Assembly: GCA_036645955.1 (NCBI GenBank)
Contig: JAVXND010000077.1
Span: 1-12,391 of the forward strand
DNA length: 12,391 nucleotides
Origin: Limiplasma sp036645955
GTDB taxonomy: Bacteria; Bacillota; Clostridia; Christensenellales; Aristaeellaceae
Reading direction: 5' to 3'
Shown in pieces: positions 5,498 to 12,391 of this stretch; position 1 is the stretch's first letter, and every line of letters begins with the position of its first letter. Under the pieces are notes generated by a model that ran no database searches, was not told the origin of the DNA, and saw only the letters and a program-made list of their open reading frames with translations. The translations under genes and the position numbers were made by a program.

Positions 5498-7993
5498 TCA
5501 GGGTTCGTTTTTCGCGGTTTCGTAGTACAATCGCTTATAAATGGCGTAGTCGCGCACCACGCGCGTCGCATATTGCTTGGTGGGGCCGTCCTGCATGTTT
5601 TGAAGCTCAAGGGTCAGGTTATCGGCGCTGTAGCGCGAATCGTTCAACCAATTCTGCACTTGGTTTTGCCCCGCGTGAAATGCGGCGGAAACCAGCACAG
5701 GATCTCCCCTGAAGCGTTCGTTGAGAAAGGCGATATACCAGCAGCCGTATTGCACATTGGTTTCCGCGTCGTACATAGCGTCGAAGCTATAGGCATCGGT
5801 CTTGCCCATTTTTTCATGCACCCATTCCGCCGTTTTGTCCATGAGCTGCATCAGACCGCGCGCGCCTACACTACTTTCCGCATCGGGCTTAAAAGAGCTT
5901 TCGTTGAGCACAATGGCCGCCACAAAAGCGGGGTTCAGGTTGTTTTTTCCCGCCTCACGCTCTATCAGCTCCTGATAGCGGAAGGGGTGACGGCTTAGCA
6001 AAGCCTCGTTGTTTTCCTTACGCGCCTGAATCACCTGCGCGGTTTGCGCGGTAAAGGTGAGCTGCATCAGCCACAAGCCCACTGCCAGCAAAGCCGCCAC
6101 AAACATGCAAATGCCCAGCCACGGAATGGGCGGGCGCTCCTGATACATGGGGCTTTGTTCGCTTTCCTCATCCTGCCACTGATCCGCCCCTTCCTGCAAA
6201 TGGCGCGGGTTGGCGGCATGGCGCGGCGGGGCTTGATGCACGTAGGCTGTGGGCGCGGAGGGATCCGCCGCATAGCTTTGTGCCGCATAGGGGTTATCGG
6301 AGGCGCTTGCGTCCTGACGGGGCGAATAGCGCCCCTCCTCCGTTGGTGCCGCCGCTTGGCGGCGGTTGGCACGCGGGGGCGGTGTATAGCGCTCCTCCGC
6401 CGAATTTTGAGAGGGCTGACGGCCTTCGCGTGTGCGGCGATCGCCCGGCCGTTCCCGCGCAGGCGGATAGGAAGCCGTTGCCCTGGACGCGGGCGCTGTG
6501 CCCACACTGCGCTCATACGCCTCCTGCGCCTCTGGGTTGATGGCGTATTGTGCGCCGTGACGGCGATGCTGTGCCTGTTGGGAGCGCTCGTGTTCCAGCG
6601 CCTGCTGTTGCTTGAGCAGCTCCGGCGGATAGCCCGCGCGTTCGTATTCATCTGCGGTTTGAGGCAGTTGGCCAAAGGAACGGGTTTGCTGTAAGGCGGC
6701 GCGGCTGCGCAGGGGTCTGCCGAGCACATCCGTGGGGGGCGGAGCGACCTCCGCTTCCGCCTCTGCTTGCGGTGCAGCGCTTACGCGGGGTGCAAGCGCG
6801 CGGCGGCGCTCCTCCAGGGGCATGTTGTTTTGCTGTGCCACGCGAAGCCATTCGGGCATCGGCGGGCGCACGGGTGCGTCAAAGGCCGAGCCGTTTTCGG
6901 TGATCATGGCGGGGGATTGGGAGGGGAGCGCCGTGCGGGCGGGGTGGTGGGATTGCGCGGAGGGAGGGGGGGGCGCATCGTATGCGGAGGGGGCATCATA
7001 TGCGGTGGGCGCGGGTTGCACATCATATGCGGGGGCGCGTTGCACGGAGGGCGCGGATTGCGCATCATATGCAGGGGCGCGTTGCACGGAGGGCGCGGGG
7101 TTCGCTGGTTGCGCGTCGTATGCGGGGGCGCGTTGCACGGAGGGCGCAGGGTTCGCGTCGTATGCGGAGGCGCGTTGCGCGGAGGGCGCGGATTGCGCAT
7201 CATATGCGGGGGCGCGTTGCGCGGAGGGCGCAGGTTGTGCATCGTATGCGGGGGCGCGTTGCACGGAGGGCGCGGGGTTCGCGGGCTGCGCGTCATATGC
7301 TGGGGCGCGTTGCACGGAGGGCGCAGGTTGCGCGTTTTGCGCATCATATGCGGGGGCGCGTTGCGCGGAGGGCGCGGGGTTCGCGCCGTATGCGGGGGCG
7401 CGTTGCGCGGAGGGCGCGGGTTGCGCATCGTATGCAGGGGCGCGTTGCGCGGAGGGCGCGGGGTTCGCATCGTATGCGGGGGCGCGTTGCACGGAGGGCG
7501 CAGGGTTCGCGTCGTATGCGGAGGCGCGTTGCGCGGAGGGCGCGGCTTGCGCGTTTTGCGCATCATATACAGAACCGCGCTGCATCCGCTGCGCAGATTC
7601 CCTTGGCGCAGACGCAGTTCTTGCCGCGCGTTCCGTTACGGGCGGCGCTTGCACCGGCGGTTCATAGGGGTTGTCCGGAATGCCGTAATTTTCAGGATAA
7701 GCAATGCTCGTTGCAGGTGCAGGGCCATCGGCGGCAGAAGGCAGCTTGCGCGGTATGCTTGCCGCCATCACATTGCCAGCAGGCTCCATGCGTGCACGGG
7801 TACCGTATTCATCCACCGCCGCGCGCGCAAAAGGATCCACACGATGGCGCACCACAGCGCCCTTTTCCTCGTCTGGCTTCATATTCATTTCCTGCCGTCT
7901 GCGCCGCCCCTCGCTTACATTGGATACAAAGGTGTAATCAGTGGGAGCGGAATCATCCTCCGAATGGTGCATCAAAATGGGCTTTTGAATCAT
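5498..7993 (-). CDS. Membrane-anchored lytic transglycosylase with long disordered repeat-rich cytoplasmic N-terminus
   Basis: The protein has 831 residues. The last 160 or so (about 670-828) are an SLT (goose-lysozyme-like) domain that cleaves the MurNAc-GlcNAc bond of peptidoglycan. Its catalytic Glu698 sits in AAIVLNESSFKPDAESSVGARGLMQL, followed by YDAETNVQYGCWYI (741-754) and SAAFHAGQNQVQNW (769-782). One membrane helix (about 624-645, WLGICMFVAALLAVGLWLM) has no preceding signal peptide, implying N-in/C-out topology. Residues 1-620 would then be cytoplasmic. They are rich in Ala, Pro, Gln, Arg and Tyr, with 13 tandem units at 138-345. Clostridial homologues in this polA-coaE-slt position are usually about 200 residues, so the N-terminus is a large extension. 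The ATG at 7993 has AAAGGAG 6 bases upstream. The gene follows coaE by 21 bases. Confidence 0.92.
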   Translation of the reverse strand: MIQKPILMHHSEDDSAPTDYTFVSNVSEGRRRRQEMNMKPDEEKGAVVRHRVDPFARAAVDEYGTRARMEPAGNVMAASIPRKLPSAADGPAPATSIAYPENYGIPDNPYEPPVQAPPVTERAARTASAPRESAQRMQRGSVYDAQNAQAAPSAQRASAYDANPAPSVQRAPAYDANPAPSAQRAPAYDAQPAPSAQRAPAYGANPAPSAQRAPAYDAQNAQPAPSVQRAPAYDAQPANPAPSVQRAPAYDAQPAPSAQRAPAYDAQSAPSAQRASAYDANPAPSVQRAPAYDAQPANPAPSVQRAPAYDAQSAPSVQRAPAYDVQPAPTAYDAPSAYDAPPPPSAQSHHPARTALPSQSPAMITENGSAFDAPVRPPMPEWLRVAQQNNMPLEERRRALAPRVSAAPQAEAEAEVAPPPTDVLGRPLRSRAALQQTRSFGQLPQTADEYERAGYPPELLKQQQALEHERSQQAQHRRHGAQYAINPEAQEAYERSVGTAPASRATASYPPARERPGDRRTREGRQPSQNSAEERYTPPPRANRRQAAAPTEEGRYSPRQDASASDNPYAAQSYAADPSAPTAYVHQAPPRHAANPRHLQEGADQWQDEESEQSPMYQERPPIPWLGICMFVAALLAVGLWLMQLTFTAQTAQVIQARKENNEALLSRHPFRYQELIEREAGKNNLNPAFVAAIVLNESSFKPDAESSVGARGLMQLMDKTAEWVHEKMGKTDAYSFDAMYDAETNVQYGCWYIAFLNERFRGDPVLVSAAFHAGQNQVQNWLNDSRYSADNLTLELQNMQDGPTKQYATRVVRDYAIYKRLYYETAKNEP
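6959..7582 (-). repeat. In-frame coding minisatellite (42/51-base units) in the transglycosylase gene
   Basis: Thirteen units begin at residues 138, 155, 169, 183, 197, 211, 228, 245, 259, 273, 287, 304 and 318 of the transglycosylase. They are 14 or 17 residues long (42 or 51 bases), with consensus QRAPAYDAQPAPSA; the last unit degenerates into YDAP repeats ending near 345. At DNA level 7116-7191 and 7470-7545 are identical over 76 bases, 354 bases apart (118 codons). This points to a recent segmental duplication inside the array. Every length step is a multiple of three, so the frame is kept. Confidence 0.95.
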
Positions 7994-8014
7994 GGACGCT
8001 CCTTTCCGCCTGGA

Positions 8015-8611
8015 TTACGCGGAAATCCAGCCGTTGTAAAGCTTTTGTACTTCCGCTTCCAATTGGTTGAGCGGTTTGTCAGTATCAAGCACGATATCGC
8101 TTCGTTTTTCTTTTTCCGCAAGCGGCCATTGGCTGTGAATGCGGCTCAGGGCTTGCTCGCGCGTGAGCCCGCTGCGGGTGGTGAGCCTTTCAATTTGCAG
8201 CTCCTCGGGTGCGCTTGCGCATACAATAACATCCGCCAGCGCTTGCACGCCCGCCTCAAAAAGCAGAGGTACATCCAATACAACGACCAACGCCCCCATT
8301 TTACGGCATGTTTCAATCTCCGCAAGCAATTTTTGATGAATCATGGGGTGCGTGATGCTGTTGAGCTTCTCAAGCTCCTCGCGGTTGTGAAATACCAGCT
8401 GTGCAAGCACAGGGCGGTTGAGCGTGCCATCGGGATAAAAAACAAGCGTGCCAAAAGCTTCGCGCAGGGCGGGCAGTGCTTCCCCCGCAGGCATGGTCAG
8501 TTCACGGGAGATCTGATCCGCATCCACAATCGATGCACCCAGTTCCTTTAGCATGCTCGCCACCGTGGTTTTTCCGCAGGCAATGCCGCCTGTTAAGCCG
8601 ATAATTTTCAT
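8015..8611 (-). CDS. coaE: Dephospho-CoA kinase
   Basis: CoaE phosphorylates the 3'-hydroxyl of dephospho-CoA with ATP, the last step of coenzyme A synthesis, in the cytoplasm. The 198-residue length is normal. The Walker A loop GLTGGIACGKTT is at 5-16. VDADQISRELT (29-39) carries the conserved DAD segment for substrate and metal binding. LDVPLLFEAG (112-121) and RLTTRSGLTREQA (142-154) are family landmarks, the latter covering the lid arginines. The ATG at 8611 is chosen because the glycine-rich motif begins at residue 5 and GGGGGAG lies 6 bases upstream. An in-frame ATG at 8626 would add five residues and also has a possible site. It follows the polA stop by 31 bases and precedes the transglycosylase gene by 21, consistent with one transcript. 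Confidence 0.97.
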   Translation of the reverse strand: MKIIGLTGGIACGKTTVASMLKELGASIVDADQISRELTMPAGEALPALREAFGTLVFYPDGTLNRPVLAQLVFHNREELEKLNSITHPMIHQKLLAEIETCRKMGALVVVLDVPLLFEAGVQALADVIVCASAPEELQIERLTTRSGLTREQALSRIHSQWPLAEKEKRSDIVLDTDKPLNQLEAEVQKLYNGWISA

Positions 8612-8642
8612 CTGAAGCTCCCCCATTCTCATCATTCCTTCT

Positions 8643-11573
8643 TTAATGCGCCGCTTCCCAATCCTTGCCTCTGGTAACCTCCGCCACAAGCGGCACCTTG
8701 AGGGCAATGACCTGCTCCATGGTTTGCTGTAACAGCTTGCTCACCGCATCCGCTTCGGCAAACGGACATTCCACCACCAGCTCATCGTGTACCTGCAAAA
8801 TCAGCCTTGCCTGAAAGCCCTCTTGCTCCAAGCGCTGTTCCACGCGCACCATAGCCAGCTTGATGATATCTGCCGCTGTGCCCTGCACTGGGGTATTCAT
8901 GGCGGCGCGTTCGCCAAAGTTACGCACATTGCGGTTCGCACTGCTCAGCTCCGCAAGCTCCCGCCTGCGCCCAAAGAGGGTTTTCGCATAGCCGCGCTCA
9001 TAGCCTAAGCGCACGCAATCATCCATAAAAGCACGCACGCCTGGATAGCGCTCAAAATACTTGGTGATAAACTGATCTGCTTCCTTGCGGCTAATGCCTG
9101 TGTTGCGCGCAAGCCCAAACCCGCTGATGCCGTACACAATGCCAAAATTGATCGCCTTTGCGCTTCGCCTGAGGGCAGGGGTAACCTCCTCCATGGAAAC
9201 GCCGTGAATTTCGGCGGCTGTGCGGGTGTGAATGTCCTGCCCCTTTTGAAACGCATCGCACATGGCTGCGTCGCCGCTCATATGCGCCAGCACGCGAAGT
9301 TCAATTTGGCTGTAGTCCGCATCCAGCAATACACAGCCCTCGCCCGCCACAAACGCGCGGCGAATTTCGCGGCCTTCCTCCGTGCGGATGGGGATGTTTT
9401 GCAAATTGGGTTCCAAGCTGCTGATGCGCCCCGTAACCGTGGCGGTTTGGTCAAAGGTGGTGCGCACACGGCCATCGCGGCCGCGCAATTTGAGCAAGCC
9501 TTCCACATAGGTGCTTTGCAGCTTGCTGAGCTTGCGGTAGCGAAGCAGGGGTTCAATGGCGGCATGGTAGGGAATCAGCCCCTCGAGCACCTCCGCATCG
9601 GTGGAATACGCGCCCTGCTTGCTCTTTTTTTGGGCGGGCAGGCCGAGCTTATCAAACAGCACCTCGCCTAGCTGCTTGGGGCTGTTCAGATTAAAATCTG
9701 ACAGGCCCGTCAAGGTATAGACGGATTGTCTGCATTCCTCAATTTCCTTGGTGAACAAGCCGCTCAGCTCCATCAGCACGCGATCGTCCACCAAAAAGCC
9801 CTCGCGCTCCATTTGGTACAGCACGCGCGTGAGGGGCAGCTCCATATCGTTTAACAAAGCCTGCATGCTCCGCGCTTCAATGCGCGCCTGCTGGCGAAGG
9901 GATAAGGCATATACATCATATGCAGTAAGGGGCTTGGGTAGCTCCTCCGCTGTTTTTTCGTATTCGGTTTGAAGCGAAACCTCCAGCGAATAGCCCTTTT
10001 GCGCGGTATGCAATAAATAAGCGCCCAGCATGGTATCCATGGCAATGTGCGGCATGGGCATGCGAAAACGCCCCAATTGACCAAGAAGCGCCTTTGCGCC
10101 GTGTACAATGAGCGGCACCTGCTCAAAAAGGCTTGCGAGCGCCGTCATGATTTGATCATCGTACAGCCCCACACCCATCAAATCGCGCAAAATGGGCATG
10201 TGCCACAGCTGAAGCTCTTGGGTGAGCACGGTAATTTCCACATCGCTTTGGCAAAGCGCCGCCCATTCGGGTTTGAGCTCGATCAGCGCCTGCACCGCCT
10301 TTGTAATGTCCTCTGCGGTGGTAAAATGCGCTTCACCCGCCAAAGCCGCTGGCGTGGGCAATGTGCTTTCCTCTTCTGCGCTCATGGCGGAAACGCCTGT
10401 GTCTGCGGCGGCGCTGGCAGAGGACGCGCGTTTTGCGGCGGCGGTTCCGCGTGTGAGGGGGGATGGGGCGGCAGGGTTTGCGGTGGCGGCATAGGCGTTG
10501 GCATTGGCGTATGCGTTGGCGTTGGCGTTGTTGGCGCTTGCATTGGCGGCGTTGGCGCTTGCGTTGGCAGCGTTGGCGGCATTGGCGTTGGCAGCGTTGG
10601 CGCTTGCGTTGGCCGCATATCCGCCCTGCGCTGCCCACGCCAGTCCCTTATCCTGCGCATCGCTGAATTCCCTTGCGCTAGACTCGCCTGAATCCATTTT
10701 CGCCATCAGCGTGTTCATGTTGCGTGCAAGGCTTTTCAGCCCATAGCGGTTGAGCAGCTCCGTGCCCTGCTGTATTTCATTCCAGCCGCAGGAGGCAAAG
10801 CTCAGCTTGAGCGGCGCGTTTACGCGGATGGTGCCCAAATCACGGCTCAGAAGCGCCACTTCACGCCCTGCGCGCAGTTTTTCGCCCAGCTTGCCCTTGA
10901 CTTCATCGGCATGGGCAAGCACCTGATCCAGCGTGCCATATTCCAAAATCAGCTTGAGGGCCGTTTTTTCACCCACGCCCGCAATGCCTGGGATGTTATC
11001 GCTGCTATCGCCCATCAGCCCCTTCATATCGGGAACCTGCTCGGGCGTATAGCTGAAGTTTGCAAGCACACCCTGCGCATCCAACAGCAGGCTTTCGGAA
11101 ATGCCCTTGCGGGTCAAAATCACCTCGGTATGGTCATTCACAAGCTGCAGGCTATCGCGGTCCCCGGTAAGCACATAGGTATGCAGGCCTTGCTCACCCG
11201 CCATGCGCGCCGCTGTGCCCAACAGATCGTCCGCCTCGTAGCCTTCCATTTCGCACAGCTGCACGTGCATGGCGCTGAGCATTTCACGCACAAGCGAAAG
11301 CTGGGGAATCAGCTCCTCGGGCATGGGCTTGCGCGTGCCCTTATACTCCTCATATAGGGTATGGCGAAAGGTTGGCGCGTGTACATCCATCATCACACAC
11401 AAATATTGCGGGCGATAATCCGTCAGCGCCTTAAAAAGCATGCTGAAAAAACCATGAATCGCATTGGTATAGCTTCCATCTGGTGCGGTTAACAGCGGCA
11501 GCGCGTGAAAGCCGCGAAACAAAAGGCTATAACCATCCACCAGCAGCAAATCGGGCTTTTGAGATGTGTTCAT
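8643..11573 (-). CDS. polA: DNA polymerase I with inactive-looking 3'-5' exonuclease domain and Ala/Asn-rich linker
   Basis: PolA fills gaps and removes RNA primers in Okazaki processing and excision repair. The 976-residue protein starts with a 5' nuclease domain (about 6-285). Its acidic residues are visible in LVDGYSLLFRG, EADDLLGT (113-120), TGDRDSL (136-142) and GLMGDSSDNIPG (185-196). A linker (about 300-405) includes the Ala/Asn tract. The exonuclease-like domain (about 410-570) lacks the FDTET-type motif and the Asn/Asp of exo II, so proofreading is probably absent, as in many Firmicutes. The polymerase domain has motif A DADYSQIELR (751-760), motif B RRSAKAINFGIVYG (802-815) and motif C QVHDELVVE (927-935). 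It is longer than the usual 880-930 residues, mainly through the linker. The ATG at 11573 has GGAGG 4 bases upstream. The promoter lies at 11619-11648. Confidence 0.98.
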   Translation of the reverse strand: MNTSQKPDLLLVDGYSLLFRGFHALPLLTAPDGSYTNAIHGFFSMLFKALTDYRPQYLCVMMDVHAPTFRHTLYEEYKGTRKPMPEELIPQLSLVREMLSAMHVQLCEMEGYEADDLLGTAARMAGEQGLHTYVLTGDRDSLQLVNDHTEVILTRKGISESLLLDAQGVLANFSYTPEQVPDMKGLMGDSSDNIPGIAGVGEKTALKLILEYGTLDQVLAHADEVKGKLGEKLRAGREVALLSRDLGTIRVNAPLKLSFASCGWNEIQQGTELLNRYGLKSLARNMNTLMAKMDSGESSAREFSDAQDKGLAWAAQGGYAANASANAANANAANAANASANAANASANNANANAYANANAYAATANPAAPSPLTRGTAAAKRASSASAAADTGVSAMSAEEESTLPTPAALAGEAHFTTAEDITKAVQALIELKPEWAALCQSDVEITVLTQELQLWHMPILRDLMGVGLYDDQIMTALASLFEQVPLIVHGAKALLGQLGRFRMPMPHIAMDTMLGAYLLHTAQKGYSLEVSLQTEYEKTAEELPKPLTAYDVYALSLRQQARIEARSMQALLNDMELPLTRVLYQMEREGFLVDDRVLMELSGLFTKEIEECRQSVYTLTGLSDFNLNSPKQLGEVLFDKLGLPAQKKSKQGAYSTDAEVLEGLIPYHAAIEPLLRYRKLSKLQSTYVEGLLKLRGRDGRVRTTFDQTATVTGRISSLEPNLQNIPIRTEEGREIRRAFVAGEGCVLLDADYSQIELRVLAHMSGDAAMCDAFQKGQDIHTRTAAEIHGVSMEEVTPALRRSAKAINFGIVYGISGFGLARNTGISRKEADQFITKYFERYPGVRAFMDDCVRLGYERGYAKTLFGRRRELAELSSANRNVRNFGERAAMNTPVQGTAADIIKLAMVRVEQRLEQEGFQARLILQVHDELVVECPFAEADAVSKLLQQTMEQVIALKVPLVAEVTRGKDWEAAH
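10473..10616 (-). repeat. Ala/Asn hexanucleotide coding repeat in polA
   Basis: Residues 320-367 of PolA are almost entirely Ala and Asn with occasional Ser and Tyr (AANASANAANANAANAANAS and onward). They are encoded by variations on GCN-AAC or GCN-AAT, so the DNA is a degenerate 6-base tandem repeat. It lies between the 5' nuclease and the Klenow-like part, where a flexible hinge is normal but usually short and not simple-sequence. Repeat slippage would change hinge length in steps of two residues without breaking the frame. Confidence 0.9.
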
Positions 11574-11618
11574 GAAACCTCCACAGGGCGAATTGGCCAC
11601 TGCCTGCCCATTCATATG

Positions 11619-11648
11619 ATTATACCACAGGTTGAAATGAGCAAACAA
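11619..11648 (-). promoter_or_regulatory. Sigma-A promoter of the polA operon
   Basis: On the minus strand, TATAAT (11619-11624) is preceded by TGG, an extended -10 (TGn). A TTGTTT -35 (11643-11648) lies 18 bases upstream. The start of transcription would fall near 11612, about 40 bases before the polA ATG. It lies directly after the nrdR terminator, as expected for a separate transcription unit. No NrdR-box-like palindrome is seen beside it. Confidence 0.75.
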
Positions 11649-11673
11649 GCTTTTGCCTCTGTGGGTACAAAGA

Positions 11674-11704
11674 CCCCCTGCAAAGGCTGTTGTTTTGCAG
11701 GGGG
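11674..11704 (-). terminator. Rho-independent terminator of nrdR
   Basis: CCCCCTGCAAA (11674-11684) and TTTGCAGGGGG (11694-11704) form a perfect 11-bp stem with a 9-base loop, starting 12 bases past the nrdR stop. On the minus strand TCTTTGT follows, a short U-rich tail. An outer pairing of AAACAAGC (11643-11650) with GCTTGTTT (11708-11715) could extend the structure. The polA -35 overlaps that outer arm, so folding of the nrdR transcript and the polA promoter share sequence. Confidence 0.8.
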
Positions 11705-11716
11705 CTTGCTTGTTTT

Positions 11717-12193
11717 TTATTCGTCTATCTGCCGTGCTTTGCCCTCTAAAACCAGCTTGTTGAGCTCATCCATAAAGCTGCTGACATCTGTAAATTGGCG
11801 GTAAACCGATGCAAAGCGGACATAGGCCACTTCATCCATCAGCTTGAGCTCTTCCATGACGGCCTCGCCAATGCGGCGGGAGCTGATTTCATCCTCGCCA
11901 GAGGAATGCACCAGCTTTTCCACCTTTTCCACAATGCCGTCGATATCCTTCATGCTTACGGGACGCTTTTGGCAGGCAAGCACCAGCCCTTTTTTGATTT
12001 TGTCAGGGTTGAAGGCCTCGCGCCGCATGTCTTTTTTTACAATCATGACGGGAGAGGTTTCAATTTTTTCGTAGGTAGTGAAGCGACGCCCGCAACGCAG
12101 GCACTCGCGCCGACGACGAATAGAGCTTCCTTCCTCAGTGGGTCGGCTATCGATCACGCGGCTATCCAAATACCCGCAATACTGGCATCTCAT
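11717..12193 (-). CDS. nrdR: Transcriptional repressor NrdR
   Basis: NrdR represses ribonucleotide reductase genes, and sometimes other replication genes, by binding paired NrdR boxes; its ATP-cone senses ATP/dATP. From the ATG at 12193 the protein is 158 residues, a normal length. The zinc ribbon uses Cys3, Cys6, Cys31 and Cys34 (MRCQYCG, ECLRCGRRFTTYE), with the basic stretch SSIRRRR (23-29) between them. The ATP-cone (about 49-139) begins VMIVKKDMRREAFNPDKIKKGL and includes EVAYVRFASVYRQF (121-134). The start at 12193 is preferred over the ATG at 12211: GGAAGGG lies 9 bases upstream, NrdR proteins begin MRCPYCG, and 12211 is too close to the promoter to have a leader. It has its own promoter and terminator. 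Confidence 0.97.
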   Translation of the reverse strand: MRCQYCGYLDSRVIDSRPTEEGSSIRRRRECLRCGRRFTTYEKIETSPVMIVKKDMRREAFNPDKIKKGLVLACQKRPVSMKDIDGIVEKVEKLVHSSGEDEISSRRIGEAVMEELKLMDEVAYVRFASVYRQFTDVSSFMDELNKLVLEGKARQIDE

Positions 12194-12229
12194 ATGTACA
12201 CGCCCTTCCATTATATTAAGACTTTGTTA

Positions 12230-12258
12230 ATTATAGCAAAATTTTTGTAGCATTTCAA
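12230..12258 (-). promoter_or_regulatory. Sigma-A promoter of nrdR
   Basis: On the minus strand, TTGAAA (12253-12258) is followed after exactly 17 bases by TATAAT (12230-12235), which is preceded by TGC, an extended -10. Transcription should begin near 12223, leaving about 30 bases of leader. A second TATAAT at 12210-12215 has no good -35. Confidence 0.88.
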
Positions 12259-12301
12259 GAGGAAAAAGCAAAAATGCACGGGGAAATGGGGTGCTGCGCT
12301 G

Positions 12302-12391
12302 CTGGATTTCCCCCTGCGGGGGAGGCGTGCTTTTGCGGAAATGGCTTTCCGCGCCGCTGGTTTTCCCCCTGCGGGGGGAATCGGGGGATTG
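12302..12391 (-). repeat. Structured intergenic repeat, right copy (inverted relative to left copy)
   Basis: Read on the minus strand, this block follows the left-end repeat almost base for base: CAATC, then GATT and C-run/GCA/G-run, the central AGCGGCGCGG segment, and a second C-run/GCA/G-run followed by AAAT. Hairpins on the plus strand are TCCCCC/GGGGGA (12309-12323), GCGGAAA/TTTCCGC (12335-12341 with 12346-12352) and CCCCC/GGGGG (12365-12377). The window ends at the base matching position 38 of the left copy, so the element may continue outside. It is upstream of the nrdR promoter; bases 12259-12301 show no gene. Confidence 0.72.

Noticed and set aside
5482..5610. Upstream extension of the solute-binding protein frame
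   Set aside because: It overlaps the 3' end of the transglycosylase gene and would bury the signal peptide. Starts at 5481 or 5493 fit the gap.
6959..7582. Regular periodicity resembling a CRISPR array
   Set aside because: Units are contiguous 42/51-base in-frame coding repeats with no unique spacers, and no cas genes are present.
6982..8070. Another long plus-strand frame with Arg/Gly/Ala repeats
   Set aside because: It is the same shadow effect: a 42/51-base periodic sequence keeps several frames open. It has no family resemblance and no ribosome binding site.
6767..8551. A 594-codon open frame on the plus strand, rich in Gly, Arg, Cys and Ile
   Set aside because: It is the antisense shadow of the transglycosylase repeat array and coaE. 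Its composition mirrors the repeat, and the minus strand holds recognisable domains and ribosome binding sites.
11574..11648. A 25-residue N-terminal extension of PolA
   Set aside because: It would begin inside the polA promoter -35, and GGAGG lies properly before the ATG at 11573.

Overview
The window reads as a stretch of Bacillota (Firmicutes) chromosome, most likely a moderately GC-rich member of Clostridia. Support comes from an nrdR gene, a polA whose 3'-5' exonuclease domain has lost its metal-binding residues, the order polA - coaE - lytic transglycosylase seen in many Clostridia, classical sigma-A promoters, strong GGAGG-type ribosome binding sites, and secreted proteins with Gram-positive signal peptides. 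I cannot name a genus. No plasmid, phage, transposase, tRNA, rRNA or CRISPR signals are visible.

All eight genes are on the minus strand, so transcription runs from high to low coordinates. At the right end, nrdR has its own near-consensus promoter (12230-12258) and ends at a strong hairpin (11674-11704). A second promoter (11619-11648) starts a tight series: polA, coaE, a membrane-anchored lytic transglycosylase, an orphan family-5 solute-binding protein and a CHAP/peptidoglycan-binding hydrolase, with gaps of 17-31 bases. A 145-base gap holding a perfect palindrome separates this from a two-gene group: a secreted caspase-like protease and a GT2 glycosyltransferase with two C-terminal membrane helices, 20 bases apart.

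The right half is DNA metabolism (dNTP-supply regulator, DNA polymerase I) plus CoA synthesis. The left half is envelope work (peptidoglycan cleavage, an exported peptidase, an exported solute-binding protein, lipid-linked sugar transfer). The co-directional layout suggests co-expression of envelope genes, but no shared pathway is proven.

The oddest features are: (1) a transglycosylase with a roughly 620-residue intrinsically disordered cytoplasmic N-terminus, including 13 tandem 14/17-residue units; (2) an Ala/Asn hexanucleotide repeat between the two halves of PolA; (3) a secreted caspase-fold protease with a perfect EF-hand loop; and (4) a structured, roughly 90-base intergenic repeat at both ends of the window in opposite orientation, one copy beside an NrdR-box-like palindrome.
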